Source of the DNA: Entoloma clypeatum
Lineage: Eukaryota; Basidiomycota; Agaricomycetes; Agaricales; Entolomataceae
Assembly: GCA_963565915.1 (NCBI GenBank)
Contig: OY751494.1
Span: forward strand, 3,162,001-3,226,000
DNA: 64,000 bases
Reading direction: 5' to 3'
In this document: positions 10,891 through 20,300 of the stretch, piece by piece
How positions within the stretch are numbered: the stretch's first letter is position 1
How the letters are laid out: the number at the start of each line of letters is the position of its first letter
Translations under genes and position numbers: made by a program
Notes under the pieces: generated by a model
What the model was told of the DNA's origin: nothing
Seen by the model: only the letters and a program-made list of their open reading frames with translations
Databases searched by the model: none

Positions 10891-11007
10891 AATCTTCTGA
10901 TAACGGTTGTCTGGACACCGAAAAACTCTCTGATCTCTGTGATCCGACCTGTCTGAGGTCCTTCTTGAACGCAAAAACTTTCGAGTTTGTTCTGTCAGGC
11001 ATTGTAA

Positions 11008-11298
11008 TGCGCGATCTGGTGTTGCCGAGCAAGATGGATGCTCTCTGCTATCTCGCCGTGGGGGCGATGCTCGTCGTTGTCTAGTTCTTCGTCAAGCACC
11101 TGCTGTAGGATGCGACGGATCTCCGATTCAATGTACTGCTGGATGAGTGTAAAATCGATACTGTCTCGAGGACTTAGCTCCTCCTGTCGGGCTTCTGGCG
11201 TGCTGAATGGGTTACTGGTGAAGTCTTCAAAGAAGCGCGACGTCTTGACTTGTCTGGTAGTTGCTCTCTTCGCTCTGGGCGAACCTAACGAGATTTAG
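11008..11298 (-). pseudogene. Probable Gag N-terminal remnant of element B
   Basis: Read on the minus strand, this is open and encodes a charged, helical stretch (FFEDFTSNPFSTPEARQEE, IQQYIESEIRRILQQVLDEE, HARQHQI-like end) that stops at a TGA near 11008. It lies between the 5' LTR (11304) and the main Gag frame and is separated from it by a frame change near 10880. Its position fits the start of Gag or a leader ORF. I infer the link only from position and composition. Confidence 0.45.
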
Positions 11299-11303
11299 CA
11301 ACT

Positions 11304-11705
11304 TGTTATGCTTAACAAACCGTTCCAAGGTTCGGGCAGAGTATGCAGGAAAGTGGAAAGGCGAAGAGCAAAGTGATTGCTAAATCTAAGGAATCTACTA
11401 CAGTACAAGAGGTTTATATAGGTACTGACTATAGGCGGTAGCGGATGAGTCAGTACTGCAGAAGGCAGTGCGCATGAGTAAGGCGACTGCGGAAGGCTAT
11501 GTACAGTGAGTAAGCTGACTGTGGAAAGTGAGTCAGCGCGGGAGCGGAGTATACTAAAGGGGATGACGAAGTAATGTAATGAGTCAGACTGGGAATCGAA
11601 GGTTGCGAAAGTAGACATTAGACATAGTGAGTTCGTAAGAGGGCGCCGAGTTGGGCCGATAAGTAAAAGATATAACGTGGTCCTCATACCGTAGAGTCCG
11701 TAACA
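11304..11705 (-). repeat. Element B LTR, right copy (5' LTR in element orientation)
   Basis: This 402-bp partner of 5262-5662 has the same TGTTA...TAACA ends. In element orientation it ends ...GCATAACA and is followed by AGTTGCTAAATCTCG at the place of the primer-binding site. I do not recognise a tRNA 3' end there, so the priming tRNA is unknown. Confidence 0.93.
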
Positions 11706-12981
11706 TTTGTCAAGAATTATGTTGGAGGATGTGCGACCTGCCAACAAATGAAAGTCAACACACACCCCACAAACCCTGGATTGATGCTGATCAAGGCACA
11801 AAAGGACACCAGACCATTCTCCCAGACAACAATAGACTTCATCACAGACCTGCCCGAGAGCAACAGATTTGACAGTATCATGGTCGTAGTAGACCATGGT
11901 TCTACAAAGGGGGTAATTTTCATCCCTTGTACATAAACCACCCACGTGACCCTCACCGCCAACCTTTATTTGGACCACGTATACCAAAGATTCGGACTCA
12001 CAGACTCTATTCTGTCTGACAGAGGGCCACAATTTGCTTCTCGGGTCTTCAGAGAACTAGGACGACTCCTAGGAATTAACACTCCTGACACTGATAAGTT
12101 TTTCTGGAGGAAAAATTCATTATGAAAGAGGAATCCTCTTTTTTTTGGGTATATCTTTAAGAAAGATACAAGGTATTTTATATGGAAATTTTCAAGAAAC
12201 ATGTAATGTTTTTTCCAAATATTTTTGGCCAAAAAACTTTTTGTTTATCCTACCGTTTTTCTTGAGGAAAAACTAGATCCATTGTTTGAACAATGTAATA
12301 AGTTTATCTTTGAGGAAAACTCTTGGAAAATTGAAAAGTTTTACCAGAAGAAATACTTTGGAAACACATTATATGTTTCCTAAAATTTTCTATATGAAAT
12401 ACTTTGTATCTTTCTCAAAGATACATCCAAAGGAAAGAGGATTCCTCTTTCACAATAGATTTTTTCTCCAGAAAAACTTACCAGTGTCAGAAGTGTAAAC
12501 TAATGATGAGCACAGCTTATCACCCCCAAACCGATGGAGAGACGGAACGTGCAAATCAAGAACTTGAGATCTATTTCCAGATGTTCTGTTTGAACGATCC
12601 TGAAACATGGCATGATCACAACTCGACAATGGAGTTCTGTCACAATCAAAGAACTCACTCCACAACGAAACGATCCCCATTCTATCTAATGATGGGATAC
12701 GAACCAAGAGACATACCATTGGCATTTGACAAGACAAATGTGCCAAGCATAGAGGAACAGCTCAAAGAGCTAAAGCAAGCAAGAGATGAAGCGCTAGCAG
12801 CACACCAACTAGCCCGTCAGATGATGGCAGAGAGATCAACACAGGGCTTCACTCCATTCAGAAAAGGAGAACAAGTATGGCTAGAAGGAAAGAACCTCCA
12901 AATTGGATACCCTTCCAGAAAGCTGGCACCCAAAAGAGAAGGGCCCTTCACCATTTCCAAGGTGCTCGGGCCCCTGACATA
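11706..12981 (+). pseudogene. Element D integrase, split by a MITE
   Basis: The first part (11706-12079) has [14 protein letters not shown], the first Asp block [20 protein letters not shown], a TAA after FIPC at about 11936, and the second Asp in [14 protein letters not shown]. The second part (12499-12981) resumes at KLMMSTAYHPQTDGETERAN with the catalytic Glu and runs through FRKGEQVWLEGKNLQ and GPFTISKVLGPLTY, where the Tc1 element starts. Without the MITE and one copy of its TAA duplication the codons join in frame (GIK-LMMSTAY). Integrase inserts element cDNA into chromosomes; this copy is inactive because of the stop and the insertions. Confidence 0.88.
12080..12495. mobile_element. 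416-bp Harbinger/Tourist-like MITE with TAA target duplication
   Basis: The element is AT-rich and nearly palindromic. It starts CACTCCTGACACTGATAAG and its other end, read on the opposite strand, starts CACTTCTGACACTGGTAAG. The inverted similarity runs inward for well over 100 bp (matching AGAGGAATCCTCTTT, AAGATACAA and GAAACAT words). It is flanked on both sides by TAA (12077-12079 and 12496-12498), the 3-bp TWA duplication typical of PIF/Harbinger elements, and it interrupts the integrase frame of element D at that point. No transposase is encoded; movement would need a Harbinger transposase elsewhere in the genome. Confidence 0.85.
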
Positions 12982-14077
12982 CAGTGCCTCACAAAACTGA
13001 TTCAATGTTTGCTACTTTGTGAATACCTTCAAAATAACTTTGCAAATAATGCCAACCAAAAGAAGGTATTGGTACCTGGTTAAAAGCCCTGCTTCAGGAC
13101 TCTCTGAATCTGCAATAATTATGTAATTCCCATAAAAAATGATCAATATATGATCAAATTACTCCAGAGACTCATTGAATCAGTTTTGTGAGTATGTACA
13201 ATAAATACAGTATTTTATACTTTAGTACTTGGTATTACCCCCCTTAGCTTTGATTACTGCCTCTACCCTTCTCGGCATACTTTCTATCAGGTTTTGACAC
13301 ACTTCTGGCTCTATATTATTCCACACCTCTGCTGCTCTGTCCCAAATCTCCCAGACTCCCTTGGGTGGTGTTGGATATTCATTCAACTTCCTTTTAATAT
13401 GAACCCAGAGGTGTTCAATAGGATTGAGGTCTGGGAACTGTGCAGGCCAATCCAGCAGAGCAATATTCTTGCTGTCCATCCATTTTTTGGCCTTCTTGGA
13501 GGTGTGCTTGGGGTCATTGTCCTGCTGAAAAATGATCTCCTCCTCAGAGATTCCACTCTCCTCCATGCTGGGCAGCAAATTGTCCTCCAAAATGGACACA
13601 TACTGATCAGCATCCATCCTCCCCTCAACCTCTGCAAGTCTCCCCACACCTTCCCAACCCATACAACCCCAAACCATAATATTTCCTCCCCCAAACTTGA
13701 CTGTGCCCTGAACCTCTCTTTCAATAAGCCCCTCACCCTTCTTTTTCCAGACCCATTCCTTGCCATCTGACCCAAACCTGTTGATTTTGGTCTCATCTGA
13801 CCAAATGACCCTCTTCCAGTCCTCCACTGTCCATTCCCTGTGCTTCATAGCAAATGCCAACCGCCTCTTCCGATGTATGGCCTTTAAGAAAGGTCTTTTC
13901 TTCTTTGTTACAGCCTTGAATTCATGTTTTCTGAGAACCCTTCTCACAGTTTCTGGGGAGACAGGATTGGAGATGACAGTGTTGATGTGTTTGGTAGCCT
14001 GCACAGCATTGGAGGCTCTCCCTGAGGTGATTTGTGAAAGTATGTTTCGTGTGTTGGTGGGAGAAAGATTTTCCATG
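12982..14077 (-). mobile_element. 5'-truncated Tc1/mariner transposon
   Basis: The left end lies after a TA dinucleotide (12980-12981) and begins CAGTGCCTCACAAAACTG, a Tc1-type terminal sequence. A 19-bp inverted copy of the subterminal motif (12989-13007) occurs at 13173-13191. The right end has no matching terminal repeat: the sequence passes at about 14066-14080 into the FHASLL codons of element D. The transposon has therefore lost its transposase 5' end and right terminus, together with about 15 codons of host integrase. Confidence 0.82.
13222..14077 (-). pseudogene. Tc1/mariner transposase, N-terminally truncated (DD34E)
   Basis: About 280 residues remain. Seen: the second helix-turn-helix region (VSPETVRRVLRKHEFKAV), then a DDE catalytic core with IWSDETKINRFG, FQQDNDPKHTSK and FPDLNPIEHLW. 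The spacing between the second Asp and the Glu is 34 residues, the Tc1 signature. The C-terminus GGNTKY is complete at 13222. The first paired-like DNA-binding helix-turn-helix and the start codon are missing. The open frame upstream to 14193 is antisense to element D codons and not part of the transposase. The catalytic triad is intact, so only the DNA-binding end is lost. Confidence 0.9.
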
Positions 14078-14330
14078 CCTCCTTGTTGACACCTTATCGG
14101 GAAAACGACACACACAGACCAAACTTCCACAACCCACCTCCTGATCTGATTGAAGGAGAACACGAGTATGAAGTGGAAGCAATCCTTACCCATAAGCGAC
14201 AGGGCAGAGGGTACAAGTATTTGGTCAAGTGGATGGGATACCCATCAAGCGATAACACATGAGAACCAGAATCCAACTTAAAAAGAGCTCAGGAAACACT
14301 GGGTCTTTACAAACAGACCCACCACCTTTG
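14078..14330 (+). pseudogene. Element D chromodomain with Trp-to-stop change
   Basis: The frame reads [12 protein letters not shown], then a chromodomain: [34 protein letters not shown], stop, EPESNL. The stop is TGA at the position of the conserved Trp in the NTWEP motif. Chromodomains at the end of Gypsy integrases bind histone marks and steer insertion to heterochromatin. The domain is otherwise well kept, including the aromatic positions Y and W of the LVKW box. Confidence 0.85.
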
Positions 14331-14360
14331 AACCCCAACGATCCACATCTTCTCATCACC

Positions 14361-15275
14361 ATGTCCAACCTCCGCATCGCCTCCCCCAAAGAAGTATGCT
14401 TCAACACTGACAGACACACCAGACGGTCCCGACTCCTGAATCTATTCACCAACCCCGAAGACGAGAACAACATCCTTGGAAGACTTGAAGACAAAACAGA
14501 CCAATTCCTGGTCAACGCATTGTACAGACTCATTGCTATCTGGGAGTACCATTACAACACTTCTGCCTCTATCGCCCGCCTCATTGACAATCACGCCAAT
14601 CTCTTAGTAGACAGAGGAGTCTACCGATGTTTTGAAAGACTATTCCCCACACGCTCCAACTACCCCGACCTCGCACTCATAAATCCCACCCCAAGATCTC
14701 CCATCCCGGTGGTCCCCATACCCGAACCCATCCCTGAACTGACCCCCGTCCCTAACCCAGTCCCCCTTGTCATCAGAAACCCCGATCCCCCGACTACCCC
14801 TTCCCCCGCCGAATCTGCATCGCCCTTAACCAGTGACCGAAGCCTTTCCAGTGTCAAGACTGACGTAAAGGGAAAGAAACCGTCCCTTGGAGTTGCTAAG
14901 CGCTCCAAAAGAAAAACTGTACACACAATCATGTCTGTCCCACTCGGGCATGGTTCCTCATATCAAATCCCCATCGACCTCACCAACAAACCCAATTGTG
15001 TTGGCTACGAGATTGACACACACGGACGCACTCACTCACTGAGCGGACCTTGGCGCCGTCCTGCAGGATGGCCACACATTGACAAAGGGTGCCAATGTGG
15101 CATGTGCAGAGCTAAAGGACACATTGAGTGTCAATGCGCACTCTACCAGTGCGAGAAGTGCAAGAAGAAGGCGCCCGGACATTATGACTATGAGTGTCTT
15201 GGCTCTGGCTACGCAGACCTCGAGGGAGAGCCATATGAATTTGACGACGACACCGTGCACAACATGGCAACCTGA
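14361..15275 (+). CDS. Extra 3' ORF of element D with two zinc-knuckle-like motifs
   Basis: A clean 304-codon ORF (MSNLRIASPKEVCF...) lies between the chromodomain and the 3' LTR, where pol elements normally have no gene. Its N-terminal third looks helical (NALYRLIAIWEYHYN). A long Pro-rich linker (PIPVVPIPEPIPELTP) and a basic stretch (KRSKRK) follow. The C-terminal part has CGMCRAKGHIECQC, a perfect C-x2-C-x4-H-x4-C knuckle, and CEKCKKKAPGHYDYEC, a C-x2-C-x6-H-x4-C variant. I do not recognise the protein. The knuckles suggest nucleic-acid binding, as in a nucleocapsid. It has no signal peptide or membrane segment, so an envelope role is not supported. It is intact while the rest of the element is broken. 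Confidence 0.7.
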   Translation: MSNLRIASPKEVCFNTDRHTRRSRLLNLFTNPEDENNILGRLEDKTDQFLVNALYRLIAIWEYHYNTSASIARLIDNHANLLVDRGVYRCFERLFPTRSNYPDLALINPTPRSPIPVVPIPEPIPELTPVPNPVPLVIRNPDPPTTPSPAESASPLTSDRSLSSVKTDVKGKKPSLGVAKRSKRKTVHTIMSVPLGHGSSYQIPIDLTNKPNCVGYEIDTHGRTHSLSGPWRRPAGWPHIDKGCQCGMCRAKGHIECQCALYQCEKCKKKAPGHYDYECLGSGYADLEGEPYEFDDDTVHNMAT

Positions 15276-15316
15276 AAACATTGAAGCTGGTGACTTCAAG
15301 CATAGACGGGGGGTAA

Positions 15317-15870
15317 TGTTACACTTTTCCACCCTCTTCCTATGCACCTTCACACAACCCCTCGACCCTCAATCTTTATCAAACCCCATTTCACTTAACT
15401 CCGACAACCCTGGGACATGTGTCCCCCCTATCAGCGCTTTGACTCACATCGACTCGGACGATTCCCCTTTTAGATACATTTTCACTTGTTATCTCTGACT
15501 CATGGCCTTAAGGCCTTATCTCTGACTCCTATGCCACAGCCTCCTTGAAACATCTATCTAACCAATGGCCTATTTAGCTCCTACGCAGCACATACTTATT
15601 TATAGCCATAGGATAATGTATATAAGACCTGTAACCTTAGAGTAGAGGTCCTCAGCTTGACCTAGGCAAACAACGCTTACTTGTCTATTCTTCGAACACT
15701 CTCTAACTAAGTGCCTTGCGAGGACTTAGCTTTGCCAGACCCCGAACTGAGTCGTCCTTCTGAAGAACTCGCTGCTCTTGACCAAGTTGTCCTACTGAGG
15801 GACTTGTGTGGAAACAGTACGAACCCACGTGACTAGGACCTTGTACCGATTGTGGGCTACCGCCGTAACA
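15317..15870 (+). repeat. 3' LTR of element D
   Basis: The 554-bp LTR begins TGTTAC and ends GTAACA, and follows the purine run GACGGGGGGTAA. A TATA-like GTATATAAGACC sits near 15617. It shares TG...CA rules with the LTRs of element B but not the sequence. The 5' LTR is absent. Confidence 0.85.
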
Positions 15871-16255
15871 GTTGGAGAGCGTTCGAAGAATAGACAAGTA
15901 AGCGTTGTATGCCTAGGTCAAGCTAAGGACCTCTACTCTAAGGTTACAGGTCTTATATATGTTATCCTATGGCTATAAATAAGTATGTGCTGCACAGGAG
16001 CTAAATAAGCCATTGGTTAGATAAATGTTTCAAGGGGCTGTGGTATAAGAGTCAGAGATAAGGCCTCATGAGTCAGAGATAACAAGTGAAAATGTATCTA
16101 TAAGAGGAAATAGTCCGAGTCAGTATGAGTCATAGCGCTAATAGAGGGGACGTGTGTCCCAGGGTCATCAGAGTTAAGTGAAACAGGGTCTGATAAGGAT
16201 TGAGGGTCGAGGGGTCGTGTGAAGGTGCATAGACAGAGGGTGAAAAAGTGTAACA
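15871..16255 (-). repeat. Inverted partial copy of the element D LTR
   Basis: This segment is the reverse complement of roughly 15317-15707: it ends GAAAAAGTGTAACA, mirroring TGTTACACTTTTCC, and begins GTTGGAGAGCGTTCGAAG, mirroring the middle of the LTR. The last ~165 bp of the LTR are missing from this copy. Together with the upright LTR it forms a foldback with arms of about 385-390 bp and a loop of about 165 bp. The arms differ by scattered substitutions, so the inverted copy probably comes from a separate insertion. Confidence 0.85.
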
Positions 16256-16291
16256 ATGGAGTGCTACAAAGCCAAGCCCTGATGCTATGGA

Positions 16292-16598
16292 TGTTGAACA
16301 TATCGCCAGATATGTCGCACTATGTGCTTGTCACAGAAAGTCACTATAAGTCACTATTACCATATATGTGAGTTTATGGTATAACCACGGATGCATGACT
16401 TGTTTATGTATTGTTTGTACAATGGTCCGTGCACATATTGGATTAGTATAAATACCCATGTATTTAGTACGATGAATCCGAACTTCTTGAACACCCCAGT
16501 TCTTTGAGTTAACTAACAAGCTAGTCCAGCTTCTAGAATATCTTTAGTTACTCTTTACCAGGTTAGTGGAGCTTCCTTCATGCCTTTGTACCGTTACA
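16292..16598 (+). repeat. Possible solo LTR (Copia-like)
   Basis: The segment begins TGTTGAACATATCGCCAG, contains a TATA-like AGTATAAATACCC (about 16446) and ends CCGTTACA, giving TG...CA ends and a Copia-like length of 307 bp. No target duplication is seen next to it. A 14-bp direct repeat, AATGGAGTGCTACA, occurs outside it on the left (from about 16255) and again near 16638. Ends are uncertain. Confidence 0.35.
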
Positions 16599-17397
16599 TC
16601 TTGAGCGCCCTTTGGGCTGCCTATGTCGGTTACTTCGTTAATGGAGTGCTACATACTTGGCAATGTATGCTACAGCACTATGTAGCACTATGTAGCACAG
16701 GTCTGATTTGCTGATGAGATGCAGAGGTAATGGATGTCTGGAATATCGGAGGACGATCAGAGTGGATCGGAGACTCAGAGACGGATATAACATGGATCTT
16801 AGATGAAACAGGGACACAGCAACATGTGTTTTGCTCCACTAGGGTCCATCAGACCCCTATTCCATGTTTAATGTTGTATGCAGAGTTAACTGGTAGACAC
16901 ATGTATGGAGGTGGATGGGCATCATGATCATTGGGCTAGCTTATTGCGCTACATGATGATGTGGGATTAAACATCCACATAATCATTAATGTTGTATGTA
17001 CAGATTGAGGTGCATTTGATCTATTGTGTTCGCAATGTAGTGGCATTGAGTCTACTAAGACTGCTAGCGACAAGCACAATGGCAAGTCTCAGGGCTCAAA
17101 ACCTGTTAGAACAGCATATGATCACATCAACACTAGAGGTGATCACAGCAGATGTGTCATCTTGCAGTTCTAGTATACTCTATGCTACGCACTACTAATC
17201 GTGTATCTACAATAGAGGGGAAACCTTACTACTAACCTTTGAGGGGTGTTTGCAAGGTGGAGGTTACTTGGTAAGAGCATTATATTGCACAGAGAATAAG
17301 GACAGTCTTATATAGTAGTCTACTTATTTGTACATTATTTGTATGTCATAGGATTGGGCACATGATGCTATAGATGAAATATCTATAGGAGTGGAAT
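16599..17397. other. Unassigned AT-rich spacer between TE island and gene
   Basis: I see no convincing gene, RNA or transposon here. There is a 10-bp tandem duplication (CACTATGTAG twice, about 16677-16696), and open frames are short and featureless. The sequence may contain decayed repeat DNA and the 3' flank of the Crinkler-type gene. Confidence 0.5.
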
Positions 17398-20300
17398 TCA
17401 TTCAACAATGGCACATATGTCCATTGCTGCAGCCCCCATGGCAGTGCCCAAATATTTTTCAATGTTATGCCACCGCATAACTGCCACATCACCCATCGAT
17501 TCAGCTTTTAAACAATTGCATAGTTCATTGTTAGGTGTCGCAATCACCTGAAGGAACCGAGGGAATTTCCGTGTGGCTGCCTCATGATTGATATTTCTTT
17601 TGCTGCGAAGTTGCTGGCGAGGAGTGTCGACCACAGGAAGATATATCTCTTTGCCAAGGATCTTCTCCACAGCGCCTGAGATATCATGATGCAAGTTTGG
17701 ATACAAACCAGGGGCATATGGATATCGCTTTTCATCATTTTTCTTCTGTAATGGGACCAGACAAGGTAAGTTCAAGTCCAGTATATGATGCTCACAATGT
17801 ACCTGATATGTATAAAAGTTTTTGGGGTTGATACTGTCAATTGCAGACAGCCACTTCCCTGTGTTTTTATCGAGGTCTCGTGGCAACTTAACTTGAACAA
17901 CAACAATGATTAGTTCCATTGTTTCCTCATCCTGAAAGAAGCAGAGCAAGTCGGGACCCATGTTGTTATCTGGAAAAAGGAATGCCTTGCCGTGGGGATC
18001 CTCGAGAAAAAGGAGAACATCTTTTGGGTCTTTGGCTTTGAATCCGAAGCAGTCCAAACCTCCAGTAGTCCAGGATACATCGCAAACATGTAATCCACCG
18101 TCCACTGTACCCCTTAGTGAGACCAGCTTGGCTTTCCTCAAACCCCAGGGTTGGTCGGTAATAAGCGCCTTGTTGAGTCTTATTGCCTTCCCACCAAAAG
18201 CCTCCACGAGTGTGAGGAGAACTACCTCTTTCTCCACGAACCCTTGAGACAAGCAGTTACGAGCATCGGAAAATGTGTTCGCAACCCTTCCTTTCCTTGA
18301 GATTCTGTCATGCTGTTCGAAATGCCGACTGACATCGAGAACAACCAGTGGCTCATCAATGAAGACAGGATAGTTTTTGTTGGGATCAAACCACTTTCCG
18401 GGCTCCTGCTGTAAAAATCCAATGCCAAGGGCAATTGCTTCATGCATCTGACCTTCGATGATAGTAGGCTGGCTGCCAACCATCCACCGCATCATAATTC
18501 GTCGTAATGTTTGGATCAAATTGTCTGGCACTTGTTAGGGGGTTAGTGGACGCATGAATAATAGGGGTGGCCACAAACCATGGTCTCGGGTGAAGAGTTG
18601 GTTTGTTGTAGTGATTGCTCGAAGTGCTTGTATCCGAGAAGAAAGCTCATCCGAAAGAGGTGGTTCACTACACTCCAAATCTGTTGCATCTGTGAGAGTG
18701 AATCCAGTAATTTGCTTAACAAACTCGGTGAGAACGCGGTGTCGGGGAATGTTGTTTCCAAGGACCAAAAGCTCCATAATACTAGCTGTAAGGCGATAAC
18801 TGAGATAGGAAAGTAAGAAACAAGATGTGCAGTGCAGCGGAAATGACCTACCGGCCCGAAAGCCAGTACTGTATGCGCTCTAGCAATCGCTGATCAGAGG
18901 CATTACTAGAAAGCATAAGGTACCTCTTGATGTAGGGTTCCTGAGCAGAGTCATCTTTGGTAAAGCGCCCTGTGTCAGTGAACACACGCCGCATTATGCC
19001 AAACTTTGCAGAAAAGGACAATAATGCATTCTCTACCGCAGGTAGCGATAATCCAGTTCCCGAAAGGATAACGCCACTGAACATTCTGGAGGAATGCAAG
19101 GATTTTACAACTTCGCGAAGAATCGGGCGAGGGTTGATGTCGTCACTGGATCGAAAATAAGGAACTAGCTCCCTGGTGGCTGTTTGTGCCTCGTCAATCA
19201 CAACGAAGAGACCTGTAGCACAAGGAAAAATATCGGAACACTTTTCCACAAGTCTGTCAAGTATGGCGAAAGTTATATTCTCCAACTCGTTGGTGACACC
19301 CCCCCGGATGGCTCGTAGAACTGTAACAAAGAGATCCAGCTGGGTATATGGGGGTAGGATTTGGGCAAGCACCCATCGCCGCCGAGCTGAAGCCGCTGTC
19401 GTGCCAGGAGGTATGTTTTCTAACAGTTTCTTGAGGACAAAAATGCGGGCACACAACAATTGTGAATATGCGCGGCGCGCAGATGTGATATTCTTTTCTC
19501 TGGTGCCAGGTTTTGAAGGTGTGTCCAGGTGATTCGTCCCTGTCATATCTTCAAATGCCCGGTTGGCCTGCTGGACATCATCCGCACCAGATGCCATGCC
19601 GAGACTCGCGCGGCATGAGAGATAAATGCCCCAGTGTCTGCAAAGGCCTTCAAGTGTGAGGCGAGTTTTCCCTGAACCAGACACACCAAATAGTTGCCTA
19701 TAAGAAAACAACATTGGATAATGTTCTCATGCAATTCGGGTTACGAACGTTATACCAGATTGAAACAGATTGTTGAGCCTGTCTTCGTGTTGCTTGTCTA
19801 TGCCGAGCTGGTGAAGAAGAAGGTTGGGTCCATCTGGTAAACCCATGGCCTTATATGCTTCTTTTCCTTCAGGTTCGAAGGAGTCAAGATACATGTCTAA
19901 TTTCCCGCTCGCCAAGTCAACAAGATATTTCTCAAAAGGCTTGATCGCGCCCTCCATGGCAGTCACAGTCTCCTCTGCCGTGAGGCGCTTCGTTGGACCT
20001 GGCGGAAACAATTGAGAAGACAATATATGCTGAATCGCATGTGGCGCACTATCTGGATCTACCGATCCTGCTCTCTCCTTGGAAGGTGGTGTGCACGGGG
20101 TCTCATTCGATAGGCGTTGCCTTTTAGCAGGGCGATCATCGGCTGCCAGGCCACTGATGACTTTCTTACAGCTCTGTTCAAAAGCTAAACCACATCAAGG
20201 ACCAATCATGCTATACAAGATGGAACACATACTGTTTCTTAAAGCAATGACTACATCCTCATCCTCCTCATCGGGTCCTCCTTGAATAGCACTTCTCCGG

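Larger units (their letters stand above)
5262..11705 (-). mobile_element. Gypsy chromovirus B with both LTRs, non-autonomous
   Basis: Two direct LTRs (5262-5662 and 11304-11705) enclose gag, protease, RT, RNase H, integrase and a C-terminal chromodomain, all on the minus strand. A purine-rich tract (GGAGAGGGGAACA on the minus strand) abuts the downstream LTR at 5663-5675. The chromodomain places it among the chromoviruses of Ty3/Gypsy. It is defective: gag and pol contain stop codons and the RT thumb is deleted. The five bases outside the LTRs (ACCGG on the left, TTTGT on the right) do not match, and the flanks are fragments of two different Gypsy families. A simple insertion is therefore not visible; ectopic recombination or a later deletion is likely. 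Confidence 0.92.
11706..15870 (+). mobile_element. Gypsy chromovirus D, 5'-truncated and host to two DNA transposons
   Basis: What remains is integrase from its zinc-binding CATC motif, a chromodomain, an extra 3' ORF and the 3' LTR. The left end is cut exactly at the LTR of element B, so gag, protease and RT are gone. A MITE (12080-12495) and a Tc1 element (12982 to about 14077) are inserted. If both are ignored the Pol reading continues in one frame through integrase, and a typical FHASLLTPY linker leads into the chromodomain, so the insertions came after the element was already coding in this form. Confidence 0.88.

Noticed and set aside
14225..14533. Minus-strand ORFs over the element D chromodomain and 3' ORF
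   Set aside because: They are antisense to clear chromodomain codons and have no recognisable content.
18531..18580. Crinkler-type gene as a pseudogene because of TAA at 18535-18537
   Set aside because: A standard-length intron with donor, branch and acceptor signals removes the stop in frame; the rest of the gene is intact.
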